NCBI RefSeq assembly: GCF_001668675.1
Contig: NZ_LZKQ01000071.1
Coordinates: 1-64,000 of the forward strand
Length of the DNA stretch: 64,000 nt
DNA from: Mycobacterium asiaticum
GTDB taxonomy: Bacteria; Actinomycetota; Actinomycetes; Mycobacteriales; Mycobacteriaceae
Reading direction: 5' to 3'
Position numbers and translations under genes: made by a program. This document shows positions 56,238 to 64,000 of the stretch, piece after piece. Position 1 is the first letter of the stretch, and the number at the start of each line of letters is the position of its first letter. Below the pieces are notes generated by a model. That model searched no databases and had not been told where the DNA came from. It worked only from the letters and a program-made list of their open reading frames with translations.

Positions 56238-57589
56238 CCCGCTCGTACTGCATTGTCGGCGGCGGGATTTCGGGGCTGACGGCCGCGTACCGGCTGCGGG
56301 CGGCGGTGGGTGAAGAGGCGACCATCACGCTGTTCGACCCCGCCGACCGGCTGGGTGGGATCTTGCGCACCGAATTGGTGGGCGGCCAGCCGATGGATCT
56401 GGGCGCCGAGGCGTTCGTACAGCGGCGGCCCGAGGTGCCCGCGCTACTGGCCGAGCTGGGGCTCTCGGACCGACAGCGCACCACCACCGGGGTGCGGCCG
56501 CTGATCTACAGCCAGGGACGGCTGCACCCGTTCCCCACCGAAACGGTGGTCGGCATCCCGTCCTCGGCGTCGTCGGTGGCGGGCCTGGTGGACGAGGCCA
56601 CCCTGGCCCGCATCGGCGCCGAGCCGGATCATCCGCTGACCTGGCAACCCGGAGCCGACCCGGCGACGGCCGAACTGGTGGCAGAACGCTTCGGCGACCA
56701 GGTGGTGACCCGATCGGTCGATCCGCTGCTCAGCGGCGTGTATGCCGGATCCGCGGCGACGATCGGTCTGCGGGCGGCCGCCCCGAGCGTGGCCGCCGCC
56801 CTGGACCGGGGCGCCGAGACCCTCACCGAGGCGGTGCGGCGAGGCATGCCGCCCGCCACCGGCGCACCGGTGTTCGGCGCCGTCGCCGGCGGCTACCAGG
56901 TGCTGATCGACGAACTGATCGCCCGCAGCGGGCTGCGGTGGGTGCGGGCCGGGGTGTCCAGGCTCGAGCCGGGCTGGGAACTGCACGACGACCACGGAGA
57001 CCGCTGGCCCGCCGACGCCGTCATCCTGGCCGTCCCGGCGCCGCGGCTGGTACGCCTGCTCGGCGACATCGCGCCGCGTTCGGTGGCGGCTGCGAGCCGG
57101 GTGAGCAGCGCCTCGTCCGCGGTGGCGGCGCTGGCCGTGCCGGCCGACACCGCGTTCCCGCAATGCTCGGGCGTGCTGGCCGCCAGCGGTGAACCGTTGC
57201 GCGCCAAGGCGATCACCCTGTCATCCCGCAAGTGGGGGATGCGCGGGGACGTCCAGCTGCTGCGCCTGTCGTTCGGGCGCTTCGGTGACGACGTCGCCGT
57301 GCGCGCCTCCGACGACGACCTGCTGGGCTGGGCGTTGAGCGACCTGGTCGACGTGTTCGGCCTGAGCGTCGAACTCCTCGACGCGCGCGTGCAACGCTGG
57401 ATCGACGCGATGCCGCAATACGGCCCGGGTCATGCGGGCCTGGTGGCCGAGATTCGGGCCGGGTTGCCGCCGACGCTGGCGGTGGCGGGCAGCTACCTGG
57501 ACGGCATCGGGGTGCCCGCGTGCGTGGCGGCCGCCGGCAAGGCCGTCACCAGCGTCGTCGAGGCGGTGCACGGGCAAGTGGCACGATAG
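56234..57589 (+). CDS. hemY: HemY/CgoX, coproporphyrinogen (protoporphyrinogen) oxidase
   Basis: 451 residues. FAD-binding [29 protein letters not shown], and a C-terminal FAD loop ([20 protein letters not shown]) are characteristic of HemY-type oxidases. With ChdC just downstream, it most likely works in the coproporphyrin-dependent haem pathway used by actinobacteria, oxidising coproporphyrinogen III. ATG overlaps the hemE stop; chdC follows after 5 bp. Confidence 0.94.
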   Translation: MTRSYCIVGGGISGLTAAYRLRAAVGEEATITLFDPADRLGGILRTELVGGQPMDLGAEAFVQRRPEVPALLAELGLSDRQRTTTGVRPLIYSQGRLHPFPTETVVGIPSSASSVAGLVDEATLARIGAEPDHPLTWQPGADPATAELVAERFGDQVVTRSVDPLLSGVYAGSAATIGLRAAAPSVAAALDRGAETLTEAVRRGMPPATGAPVFGAVAGGYQVLIDELIARSGLRWVRAGVSRLEPGWELHDDHGDRWPADAVILAVPAPRLVRLLGDIAPRSVAAASRVSSASSAVAALAVPADTAFPQCSGVLAASGEPLRAKAITLSSRKWGMRGDVQLLRLSFGRFGDDVAVRASDDDLLGWALSDLVDVFGLSVELLDARVQRWIDAMPQYGPGHAGLVAEIRAGLPPTLAVAGSYLDGIGVPACVAAAGKAVTSVVEAVHGQVAR

Positions 57590-57594
57590 GTGCC

Positions 57595-58290
57595 ATGGCA
57601 CGCCTCGACTTCGACGCCCTCAACGCAACGATCCGCTACCTGATGTTCTCGGTGTTCTCGGTGCGGCCCGGCGAGCTCGGTGACCAGCGTGCCGAGGTGA
57701 TCGACGAGACCGCGACGTTCATCAAGCAGCAGGAAGAGCGCGGCGTGGTGGTGCGCGGCCTGTATGACGTCGCGGGGCTGCGCGCCGACGCCGACTTCAT
57801 GATCTGGACCCACGCCGACAACATCGAAGCGCTGCAGGCCACCTACGCCGACTTCCGGCGCACCACCGCGTTGGGCCGGGCCAGTTCGCCGGTGTGGAGC
57901 AGTGTGGCGCTGCACCGGCCGGCTGAGTTCAACAAGAGCCACATCCCGGCGTTCCTGGCCGGTGAGGAGGCCGGCAATTACATCTGCGTCTACCCGTTCG
58001 TGCGTTCCTACGAGTGGTACCTGCTGCCCGACGAGGAACGCCGCCGAATGCTCGCCGAGCACGGCATGGCCGCCCGCGAGTACAAGGACGTCCGCGCCAA
58101 CACGGTCCCCGCTTTCGCGCTCGGTGACTACGAATGGATTCTGGCCTTCGAGGCCCCCGAGTTGCACCGCATCGTGGACCTGATGCGGGAACTGCGCGCC
58201 ACCGATGCGAGGCGGCATACCCGGGAGGAGACGCCATTCTTCACCGGGCCGCGGGTGGCGGTCGAGCAGTTGGTGAATGCGCTGCCATGA
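57595..58290 (+). CDS. chdC: ChdC (HemQ), coproheme decarboxylase
   Basis: 231 residues equivalent to Rv2676c. Last step of coproporphyrin-dependent haem synthesis: oxidative decarboxylation of coproheme to haem b. The two ferredoxin-like halves of the Cld superfamily are recognisable, with [20 protein letters not shown] as the family motif that includes the active-site tyrosine region, followed by EHG and the substrate-binding strand. ATG start. Overlaps the methyltransferase start by 4 bp (ATGA). Confidence 0.94.
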   Translation: MARLDFDALNATIRYLMFSVFSVRPGELGDQRAEVIDETATFIKQQEERGVVVRGLYDVAGLRADADFMIWTHADNIEALQATYADFRRTTALGRASSPVWSSVALHRPAEFNKSHIPAFLAGEEAGNYICVYPFVRSYEWYLLPDEERRRMLAEHGMAAREYKDVRANTVPAFALGDYEWILAFEAPELHRIVDLMRELRATDARRHTREETPFFTGPRVAVEQLVNALP

Positions 58291-59054
58291 CCCAAGCGAC
58301 CACGCCCGGCCCCCGCGATCCCAGAGACCCCGCCCGCTTCGAAGACAACTATCTCGACCAGCGCCTGGCGCACGGTCTGCCCGCGGCCACCCCGTGGGAC
58401 ATCGGCGGTCCGCAGCCGGTGGTCCAGCAGCTCGTCGCGCTCGGCGCGGTCAAAGGCGAGGTGCTCGATCCCGGCACCGGCCCCGGCCATCATGCGATTT
58501 ACTATGCCTCGCAAGGGTTTTCGGTTACCGGCATCGATGGTTCGGCCGCGGCGATCGAGCGGGCGCGGGAAAACGCGCGGCAGGCCGGGGTGACGGTGGA
58601 CTTCCAGGTCGCCGACGCCACCAAGCTGGACGGGCTGGACGGCCGATTCGACACCGTGGTCGATTGCGCCTTCTATCACACCTTCAGCACCGAACTGGAC
58701 ATGCAGAAGTCCTACGCGGAGGCGCTGCACCGGGCCACGAAACCCGGCGCTCGGCTGTACATGTACGAGTTCGGTCAGCACGATGTCAACGGCTTCCGGA
58801 TGGTGCGGGCGTTGTCCGAGGAGGACTTTCGCGACGTACTACCCGGCGCAGGCTGGGAGATCACCTACCTGGGCCCCACCACCTACCAGGTCAATCTGAA
58901 CGCCCAGACCATCGAGGAGATGGCCGCCCGCAATCCTGACCTGGCCGAGCCGGTGCAGGTGGTGCTGGACCGGTTCCGGGCCATGGAGCCGTGGCTGGTG
59001 GACGGGCGGGTGCACGCCCCGTTCTGGGAAGTGCACGCGCGCCGCGTGGATTAG
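58287..59054 (+). CDS. Class I SAM-dependent methyltransferase
   Basis: 255 residues equivalent to Rv2675c. Motif I is [20 protein letters not shown] (Pro in place of the common Cys), acidic residue in [12 protein letters not shown], and motif [12 protein letters not shown]. The substrate is unknown; it resembles thiopurine/tellurite-type methyltransferases. Coupled to the haem genes by overlap with chdC, but no haem role is established. Convergent with msrB; stops overlap. Confidence 0.85.
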   Translation: MTQATTPGPRDPRDPARFEDNYLDQRLAHGLPAATPWDIGGPQPVVQQLVALGAVKGEVLDPGTGPGHHAIYYASQGFSVTGIDGSAAAIERARENARQAGVTVDFQVADATKLDGLDGRFDTVVDCAFYHTFSTELDMQKSYAEALHRATKPGARLYMYEFGQHDVNGFRMVRALSEEDFRDVLPGAGWEITYLGPTTYQVNLNAQTIEEMAARNPDLAEPVQVVLDRFRAMEPWLVDGRVHAPFWEVHARRVD

Positions 59055-59470
59055 GCCTGGTCCGGTACCAGCTGCAGCGAGATCGAGTTGATGCAGTAGC
59101 GCTGGTCGGTGGGGGTCGGGTAACCCTCGCCGGCGAAGACGTGGCCCAGATGACTGTGGCAGTTGGCGCACAGCACCTCGGTGCGGACCGTGCCGAACGA
59201 ATGGTCGGGACGCAAGATCACCGCGTCGGAGTTCGACGGGTCGTAGAACGACGGCCAGCCGCAGTGTGACTCGAATTTCTCGGTGCTGCGGAACAATTCG
59301 GCTCCGCAGGCCCGGCACTGGTAGACGCCCTGCGTCTTGGTGTTGGTGTACCTGCCGGTGAACGGCGGCTCGGTGCCCGCGCGCCGCAGCACGTCGAATT
59401 CCTGCGGGTTGAGCCGCTTGCGCCACTCGTCGTCGGACAGCTGCAATTTGGGACGCGCGATGTCGGTCAC
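59051..59470 (-). CDS. msrB: MsrB, methionine-R-sulfoxide reductase
   Basis: 139 residues. Repairs the R form of oxidised methionine. Zinc cysteines in YQCRACGAEL and LCANCHSHLGH; the catalytic Cys in QRYCINSISL near the C-terminus. Family signature CGWPSFYDP. It corresponds to Rv2674. GTG start overlaps the aftC stop by 4 bp (GTGA). Confidence 0.95.
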   Translation of the reverse strand: MTDIARPKLQLSDDEWRKRLNPQEFDVLRRAGTEPPFTGRYTNTKTQGVYQCRACGAELFRSTEKFESHCGWPSFYDPSNSDAVILRPDHSFGTVRTEVLCANCHSHLGHVFAGEGYPTPTDQRYCINSISLQLVPDQA

Positions 59471-60798
59471 GTTGCGCCGCTCCTTCCCAGGTCTGGTGAC
59501 GGCACGGATGCTTCTTCCAAGCTAGCGCGATCCTTCTCGTGGGTGAGCCACGCCGGATCAATCCCGCCGTTCAGCCGGTTCTCCGCCTTGGCATCGGAGT
59601 AGCGGAAGTACAGCACGGTAAACGTCACGATCAGCAAAAGGGACCAACCGTAAGTGATCTTCAGGTATTCCAGGGCCCGCCCCCAGCGCATCCAGTTGAA
59701 GAGCAGCCAGCGGTCCAGCGTCATGAAGCCGTAAATTCCCAGCCAGGCCGGCCAATTGCGGATCACCGAATTCGGCAGCACGACGGTCATCAGGAACGGG
59801 AACAACATCATCGAGTAGTAGCCCTGCGCCAGCGACAGCACCAGCCACGACCACAGCAACAACACCCCCGAGGACGTGGTGAACCAGAACCGCGGGTCGC
59901 GGATGCGGTAGTAGCGGTACAGCAGCCACAGTGCGCCGATGGCGATCACGGTGAACAGCAGCCGCAGGCCCACGATCAGCCAGGTGGGCAGGCCGAAGTA
60001 CACGCCGTTGCCCTGGATGGAGCTGTTGAAGTAGTCGCGGGTGCCCAGGATGTAGGGCAGCGTGCGGGTGAAGAAGTCCATCGGGTCCGGTACCAGTGGC
60101 AGCGCCGCCGCGTTGATGACCAGCGGAACCACCAGCGCCGTGGCCAGCGCCCGCCACTGCCGGTTGAGCAGCGGCAGCAGCAATAGCGGACCGAGCAGCG
60201 GTTTGAGTACCAGCGTGAGGCCAATGGCCAGTCCGGCCCACCACTCGCGGCTGGCCCTGCCGTCCAGCAGCCACCTCAGGAACAGCACCTCCAGCAGCAG
60301 GATGCAGCCGTTGATGTTGGTGAAGACCAGCGTGTTTGTCACCGTCTCGGTGCAGAACATCGCCAGGATCAGCGCGGGGGCGGCCACCGAGGACAGGGTG
60401 AAGTTGAACATCCGCAGCAGCAGGTATGCGGCGACCAGGATGGCGATGGTGTTGATGGAAATGAACAGGTAGCGCGACGGCGCGAACGGCAGATAGCCGA
60501 ACGGCGCCATCAGCAGCGTGCCGCCCGGCGGGTAGAGGTAGTGCGGGTCCACGTAGTCGAAATGCTCGTTGTAGATGTCCCAGCCGTGCCGGAAATTGAG
60601 CACCGCGCGGTACACCGGCTTGAAGTCGTCGGTGATGTTGCCGTTGGTGGTCAGCACAATGCTGCGGTGCAATACCGACATGATCGCCGCGGGCCAGAGC
60701 ACCGCCCGCAGGACGGATGCGGTGCTGTGCGGGCCGGGACGGAATGCGGCCTGCACGGATTCGCGCAGGCCGGTTCTGGTCGAGTCAGCTGCCGTCAC
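59467..60798 (-). CDS. aftC: AftC, alpha-(1->3)-arabinofuranosyltransferase
   Basis: 443 residues (M. tuberculosis AftC about 433). GT87-type membrane enzyme using decaprenyl-phosphoryl-arabinose to branch the arabinan of arabinogalactan and lipoarabinomannan. About ten transmembrane helices; the periplasmic first loop holds NGNITDDFKPVYRAVLNF, with the acidic pair proposed as catalytic in GT-C enzymes, then GWDIYNEHFDYVDPHYLYPP. GTG start at 60798 (VTAADSTRTG). Followed by msrB. Confidence 0.93.
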   Translation of the reverse strand: MTAADSTRTGLRESVQAAFRPGPHSTASVLRAVLWPAAIMSVLHRSIVLTTNGNITDDFKPVYRAVLNFRHGWDIYNEHFDYVDPHYLYPPGGTLLMAPFGYLPFAPSRYLFISINTIAILVAAYLLLRMFNFTLSSVAAPALILAMFCTETVTNTLVFTNINGCILLLEVLFLRWLLDGRASREWWAGLAIGLTLVLKPLLGPLLLLPLLNRQWRALATALVVPLVINAAALPLVPDPMDFFTRTLPYILGTRDYFNSSIQGNGVYFGLPTWLIVGLRLLFTVIAIGALWLLYRYYRIRDPRFWFTTSSGVLLLWSWLVLSLAQGYYSMMLFPFLMTVVLPNSVIRNWPAWLGIYGFMTLDRWLLFNWMRWGRALEYLKITYGWSLLLIVTFTVLYFRYSDAKAENRLNGGIDPAWLTHEKDRASLEEASVPSPDLGRSGAT

Positions 60799-60842
60799 CA
60801 GCGCACCGTACACCGCAAACCGGTCGGGCCCTCGGCCAGGGA

Positions 60843-62402
60843 TCAGGCGGGGCAGTACGTGTCGGTGCCCGGCAACTTGCCGCTGTCCAGGTAACCGACC
60901 AGCGGCGGAACGGCACACGCCGAGTAGATGCTGGCGCCGTGCCCGATGCCCTGCCACATCACCCGCTTGCTGGCGGCGTTGGCGTTGATCACCGTGGCGG
61001 CCGTTGCGGCGACGCCTTCGTTGCCGACGATCGGGTCGTTCTGCACGCCCATCAGCAGCACGTCGACCTTGAGTTCCTTGGGCGCCTGCGGCGTTGAACC
61101 GGTGGGCCAGTGCACGCACTTGACCAGGTTCAGCGCGGCGACGGTGCCGAACTGGGGGTAGAGCTTGGCCCAGGCGACCACCAGCTCGCGGACCCGGTCG
61201 GGGGTGGGCCGGTTCACCGCGTCGCTGCAGGTGTTGACGAACTGTCCGTCGCTGTCTTGGGTGGCTTGCGCCCGGTTGATCAGGTTGTTCAGCTGGTTCA
61301 TGTCACCGGAGCGGGCTGCGGCCAGCGCATTGGCCAGGCTGGTGGTGTTGCTGACGCGGTCACCGACGGGGAAGCCCAGGGCGGTGGTGATGGCCCCGAC
61401 GACCGAGGCCACCGAAGCCTGGCCCAGGCCCTGACCGCTGCGGGCGGTGTTCAGCAGGTCGCTGACCGCGCCCTTCGGGTCGGGGCCGAGCGCACACGAC
61501 ACGGCGATGCACTGCGCCGCGAAGGCGTCGAGCGCGGCCTGCTGGCCCTTGACCTGCTGTTCCGCGACGGCCTCGGCGCTGGCTCCCAGGGCGACCGGCG
61601 AGTCCAGGATCAGCCTGGCCACCTTGTCCGGACGCGACCCGGCGTAGGTCAACGCCACCTGGGCGCCGTTTCCGACCCCGACCAGGGCGATGGCCGGCAC
61701 GTCCCAGATGTTGCGCAGCCGCTCGATGTCGTTGGCGGCGTGGGTGTTGTCGTAGGCGGAATCGCCGGGCGCGATGGTGTCGGTGCAGTTGGTGGTGGCG
61801 GTGTTGGAGACCTCGGAGAGGTTGGCCACCGGGTCGTCACCGGTCTGGAATTGCGCCTGGTCGCGCATCTCTTCCCGGTCCAGCCGGTCGCGGCAGTCGA
61901 TCGGGCTGGACATGCCGATGCCGCGCCGGTCGATCGACACGATCGGATGCGCGTCGAGCACGTCGGCGCCCGCGCGCGACAACCAAACGGGCAGCTGGGT
62001 CGAGGACGCGATGTCGGACCCGGTGGTGAAGACCAGCGGCCCGGCGTCCTTGGGAGTCTTGGCGGAGCGGGCCCGCACGACGCCCACGCTCACCGAGCCC
62101 GAACCGCCGTTGACCGGATCGAGGTCGGCGTCGAAGGTGGCGCATTCCAGCTTGACACCGGGTGCGCCCGGAACGCCGGCGTCGGAATTGACCTTGGCGG
62201 TGCAGTCGCGCCAGGAGAGGTCGTTCTTGGGCGCCGCGATCGGCGGCGGACCGGAGGGCGGCGGTTTCGGCGTGGACACGCCCTGCGGCCGGGCTCCGGA
62301 GTTGGTGGCGAACCGCGGGTCGGCGCCGAAGACCGGGACACATCCGGCCACCACAATGCTGACCGCCATCACGATCGTGGCGGACGTGATGCGCCGATTC
62401 AT
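60843..62402 (-). CDS. TAP-like alpha/beta hydrolase lipoprotein lacking the nucleophile serine
   Basis: 519 residues equivalent to Rv2672, annotated as a secreted protease. Signal peptide with lipobox VVAGC (Cys20), Pro-rich linker, then a tripeptidyl-aminopeptidase-type hydrolase domain. The elbow that is GxSxG in active members reads GVGNG (LVGVGNGAQVALTYAGSRP): Ser is Gly. The Asp (MGVQNDPIVG) and the His (GIGHGASIYS) are present. Activity is therefore doubtful unless another residue serves. It follows ribD by 35 bp on the same strand. Confidence 0.8.
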   Translation of the reverse strand: MNRRITSATIVMAVSIVVAGCVPVFGADPRFATNSGARPQGVSTPKPPPSGPPPIAAPKNDLSWRDCTAKVNSDAGVPGAPGVKLECATFDADLDPVNGGSGSVSVGVVRARSAKTPKDAGPLVFTTGSDIASSTQLPVWLSRAGADVLDAHPIVSIDRRGIGMSSPIDCRDRLDREEMRDQAQFQTGDDPVANLSEVSNTATTNCTDTIAPGDSAYDNTHAANDIERLRNIWDVPAIALVGVGNGAQVALTYAGSRPDKVARLILDSPVALGASAEAVAEQQVKGQQAALDAFAAQCIAVSCALGPDPKGAVSDLLNTARSGQGLGQASVASVVGAITTALGFPVGDRVSNTTSLANALAAARSGDMNQLNNLINRAQATQDSDGQFVNTCSDAVNRPTPDRVRELVVAWAKLYPQFGTVAALNLVKCVHWPTGSTPQAPKELKVDVLLMGVQNDPIVGNEGVAATAATVINANAASKRVMWQGIGHGASIYSACAVPPLVGYLDSGKLPGTDTYCPA

Positions 62403-62437
62403 GCCGACCACAGTAGCGGGACCGCCCGACTGGTCCC

Positions 62438-63238
62438 TTACGTAGCGCGTGTATACCGCGTGTAGAGGTAGCCGGCTTCGTCGGTGATCACGTGGCCGCA
62501 ACGCATCCGGGTCTGCAGCTGGGCGGTTCCCGAGGCGATGCGGTGCGCCGATCCGCCGACAAGTAGCGGCGCGATCGTCAGGCACAGCTCGTCGAGCAGG
62601 TCGGCCTCGATGAAGGCGCCGAGCAGTGTCGGCCCGCCTTCGGTCAGCACCCGGCGCAGCCCGCGCGTCTGCAGCTTGGTCACGACCGCGGACACGTCGA
62701 CTTCGTGGGGATCATTGCCCGAGCAGTCGATCACCTCGGCTGTGACCCCGTCCAGTTCGCGGCGCGCCGCCTCGGCGGCCGCAGCGCAGGTGAGCACCAG
62801 TGGCGGCACCTCGGTGCGGGTGAACACGGCCAGATCCCGGTCGAGGTGACCACTCCTGGTGACGACCGCCAGGGGCGGGACTTCGCTCTGGTCTCGCGAG
62901 CGCCGGTCTTCGCGTTGCGCACTGCTCAACTGCACGCCCGAGTAACCCTCCGAGCGCACCGTTCCGGCGCCGACGACGATCACGTCGGCGAGCTCCCGCA
63001 ACACCACGAAGACGGTCCGGTCACCGGGTCCGGCCAGCGCGCCGCTGAGCCCCTTGACCGTGGAGCCGCCGTCCAGGCTGGCGATGAAGTTGGCCCGCAC
63101 CCAGCTGCCGGCCAGTTCGGCCGGATACCCGTAGAACTGGTGCAACTCTTGATGGCCAAGCACGCGTTCGGAACCCAACAGCTGCAACGAGGTCTCGGCG
63201 TGGTGGCCGGCCGCCATGTCGGCCTCGAAGTCGGGCAT
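62438..63238 (-). CDS. ribD: RibD C-terminal-domain reductase (Rv2671-like)
   Basis: 266 residues equivalent to Rv2671. Only the reductase half of RibD is present, with a DHFR-like fold: ANFIASLDGGSTVKGLSGAL, VVLRELADVIVVGAGTVRSE, and the NADPH loop VLTEGGPTLLGAFIEAD. No deaminase domain. In M. tuberculosis the protein can reduce dihydrofolate and gives p-aminosalicylate resistance when overproduced. ATG of MPDFEADMAAG. It is divergent from the ATPase gene with 33 bp between. Confidence 0.88.
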   Translation of the reverse strand: MPDFEADMAAGHHAETSLQLLGSERVLGHQELHQFYGYPAELAGSWVRANFIASLDGGSTVKGLSGALAGPGDRTVFVVLRELADVIVVGAGTVRSEGYSGVQLSSAQREDRRSRDQSEVPPLAVVTRSGHLDRDLAVFTRTEVPPLVLTCAAAAEAARRELDGVTAEVIDCSGNDPHEVDVSAVVTKLQTRGLRRVLTEGGPTLLGAFIEADLLDELCLTIAPLLVGGSAHRIASGTAQLQTRMRCGHVITDEAGYLYTRYTRAT

Positions 63239-63259
63239 CGCTCGATTGCAGCACGTCGC

Positions 63260-63265
63260 TACAGT
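63260..63265 (+). promoter_or_regulatory. -10 element of the AFG1/ZapE-like gene
   Basis: TACAGT fits TAnnnT and ends six bases before the ATG at 63272, predicting a leaderless transcript. Confidence 0.45.
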
Positions 63266-63271
63266 GCCAGC

Positions 63272-64000
63272 ATGCACGGGTCTACCTCTTCGGGCGGATC
63301 TGCGGCAGTTTCCCGGCTGGTGGATCGGCGCCCGGCGGTGTCACCCGAGCGGCTGATCGCCCAATTGCATCCACCGCCGACGTTTGCCGACGTGAGCTTT
63401 GCGACCTACCGGCCCGACCCGGCAGAGCCGTCCCAGGCCGCGGCGGTCGCTTCCTGTCAGGAGTTCATCCGCCAGGCGGTGACGCGCCGGGCCGGCCGGA
63501 AGAAGATGTTCGGCCGGCGGGAGGTGCTGCCCGGCGTCGGCCTGTACCTGGACGGTGGTTTCGGGGTGGGCAAGACGCACCTGCTGGCCTCCGCGTACTA
63601 CCAGTTGCCCGGCGCCGGGCCGGGGGTGACCGAGAATCCGAAGGCGTTCGCGACGTTCGGTGAGCTGACGCAGCTGGCCGGTGTGTTCGGGTTCGCCGAG
63701 TGCATCGAGTTGCTCGCCGGCTACACCGCGGTGTGCATCGACGAATTCGAGCTGGACGACCCTGGGAACACCACGCTGATCTCCCGCCTGTTGTCCTCGC
63801 TCGTCGAGCGCGGTGTGTCGGTGGCGGCCACGTCGAACACGCTGCCCGAGCAGCTCGGCGAGGGCCGGTTCGCCGCGCAAGACTTTCTGCGCGAAATCAA
63901 CACGCTTGCAGCGATTTTCACCACGGTCCGGATCGAGGGACCCGACTACCGGCACCGCGACCTGCCGCCGGCGCCACCGCCGCCGTCCGATGACGAGGTC
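63272..64000 (+). CDS. AFG1/ZapE-family ATPase (cut by the window end)
   Basis: First 243 residues are in the window; the frame is open to the last base. Equivalent to Rv2670c. Walker A GGFGVGKTHL near residue 90 and Walker B VCIDEFELDD near 155 place it in the AFG1/ZapE group of AAA-like ATPases. ZapE acts on cell division in proteobacteria; AFG1 in mitochondria clears misfolded proteins. The mycobacterial role is unknown. The ATG has a -10 hexamer only six bases upstream and no room for a leader. Confidence 0.88.
   Translation, partial: MHGSTSSGGSAAVSRLVDRRPAVSPERLIAQLHPPPTFADVSFATYRPDPAEPSQAAAVASCQEFIRQAVTRRAGRKKMFGRREVLPGVGLYLDGGFGVGKTHLLASAYYQLPGAGPGVTENPKAFATFGELTQLAGVFGFAECIELLAGYTAVCIDEFELDDPGNTTLISRLLSSLVERGVSVAATSNTLPEQLGEGRFAAQDFLREINTLAAIFTTVRIEGPDYRHRDLPPAPPPPSDDEV

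Overview
This is a high-G+C mycobacterial chromosome segment. Gene order and protein sequences follow, in reverse orientation, the Mycobacterium tuberculosis stretch from pgsA3/clgR (Rv2746c/Rv2745c) to Rv2670c. M. tuberculosis locus numbers are given from memory as anchors; none was confirmed by a search. The recA intein sits at the site used by M. leprae and a few other mycobacteria, not at the M. tuberculosis site. Several M. tuberculosis neighbours (pspN/Rv2742c, the PhzF-like Rv2716, the ABC transporter Rv2686c-Rv2688c) are absent, and other genes (a FhuF-like Fe-S protein, a GGDEF diguanylate cyclase, a DUF4352 lipoprotein, a Na+/K+:H+ antiporter) are present. The host is therefore probably a non-tuberculous Mycobacterium; the species cannot be read from the window.

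Layout. 1-2.5 kb: a broken inverted duplication of the pgsA3 tail, then the envelope-stress operon clgR-pspA-pspM with a SigE-like promoter. 2.5-9 kb: epoxide hydrolase, glycosyltransferase, DUF3046, FhuF-like protein, recA (with intein)-recX, diguanylate cyclase and a 55-bp tandem repeat. 9-19.3 kb: miaB, DUF349, a DMT-type membrane protein, miaA, dapF, hflX, fadE20. 19.3-25.6 kb: terC, a large LGFP-repeat surface protein, lexA/chiZ (divergent, DNA-damage controlled), nrdR, nitrobindin-like protein. 25.7-40.4 kb: hydrolase, PAC2 protein, sthA, ideR-sigB, small Cys-pair proteins, sigA, ppgK, suhB, cei. 40.4-50.4 kb: dut, a MIRU-type 51-bp tandem repeat, DUF3710, OB-fold protein, and a potassium-related block (ceoB-ceoC, a KimA-like permease, a CPA antiporter). 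50.4-64 kb: dxs, RNase D-like, echA15-like, the haem genes hemE-hemY-chdC, msrB, aftC, a lipoprotein hydrolase, a RibD-like reductase, and a ZapE/AFG1-type ATPase cut by the window end.

The genes are mostly conserved core: stress sigma factors and regulators (sigA, sigB, ideR, clgR, lexA, nrdR), DNA repair (recA, recX, dut), tRNA modification (miaA, miaB), cell wall (dapF, aftC, chiZ, cei), isoprenoid and haem synthesis. Packing is tight: 14 of 16 convergent gene pairs overlap or end within 12 bp of each other, and three of them share a CTAG as both stop codons. The two pairs with about 80 bp between them both hold a long hairpin.

The observations most worth follow-up are the potassium block, the chiZ control region (a PafBC-type promoter followed by a 36-bp palindrome of SOS-like boxes), the MIRU-like array with a GTG-TGA coupled reading frame after dut, the FhuF-like gene facing recA across an SOS box, and the fold-back structure at the left edge, which may be an assembly fault.
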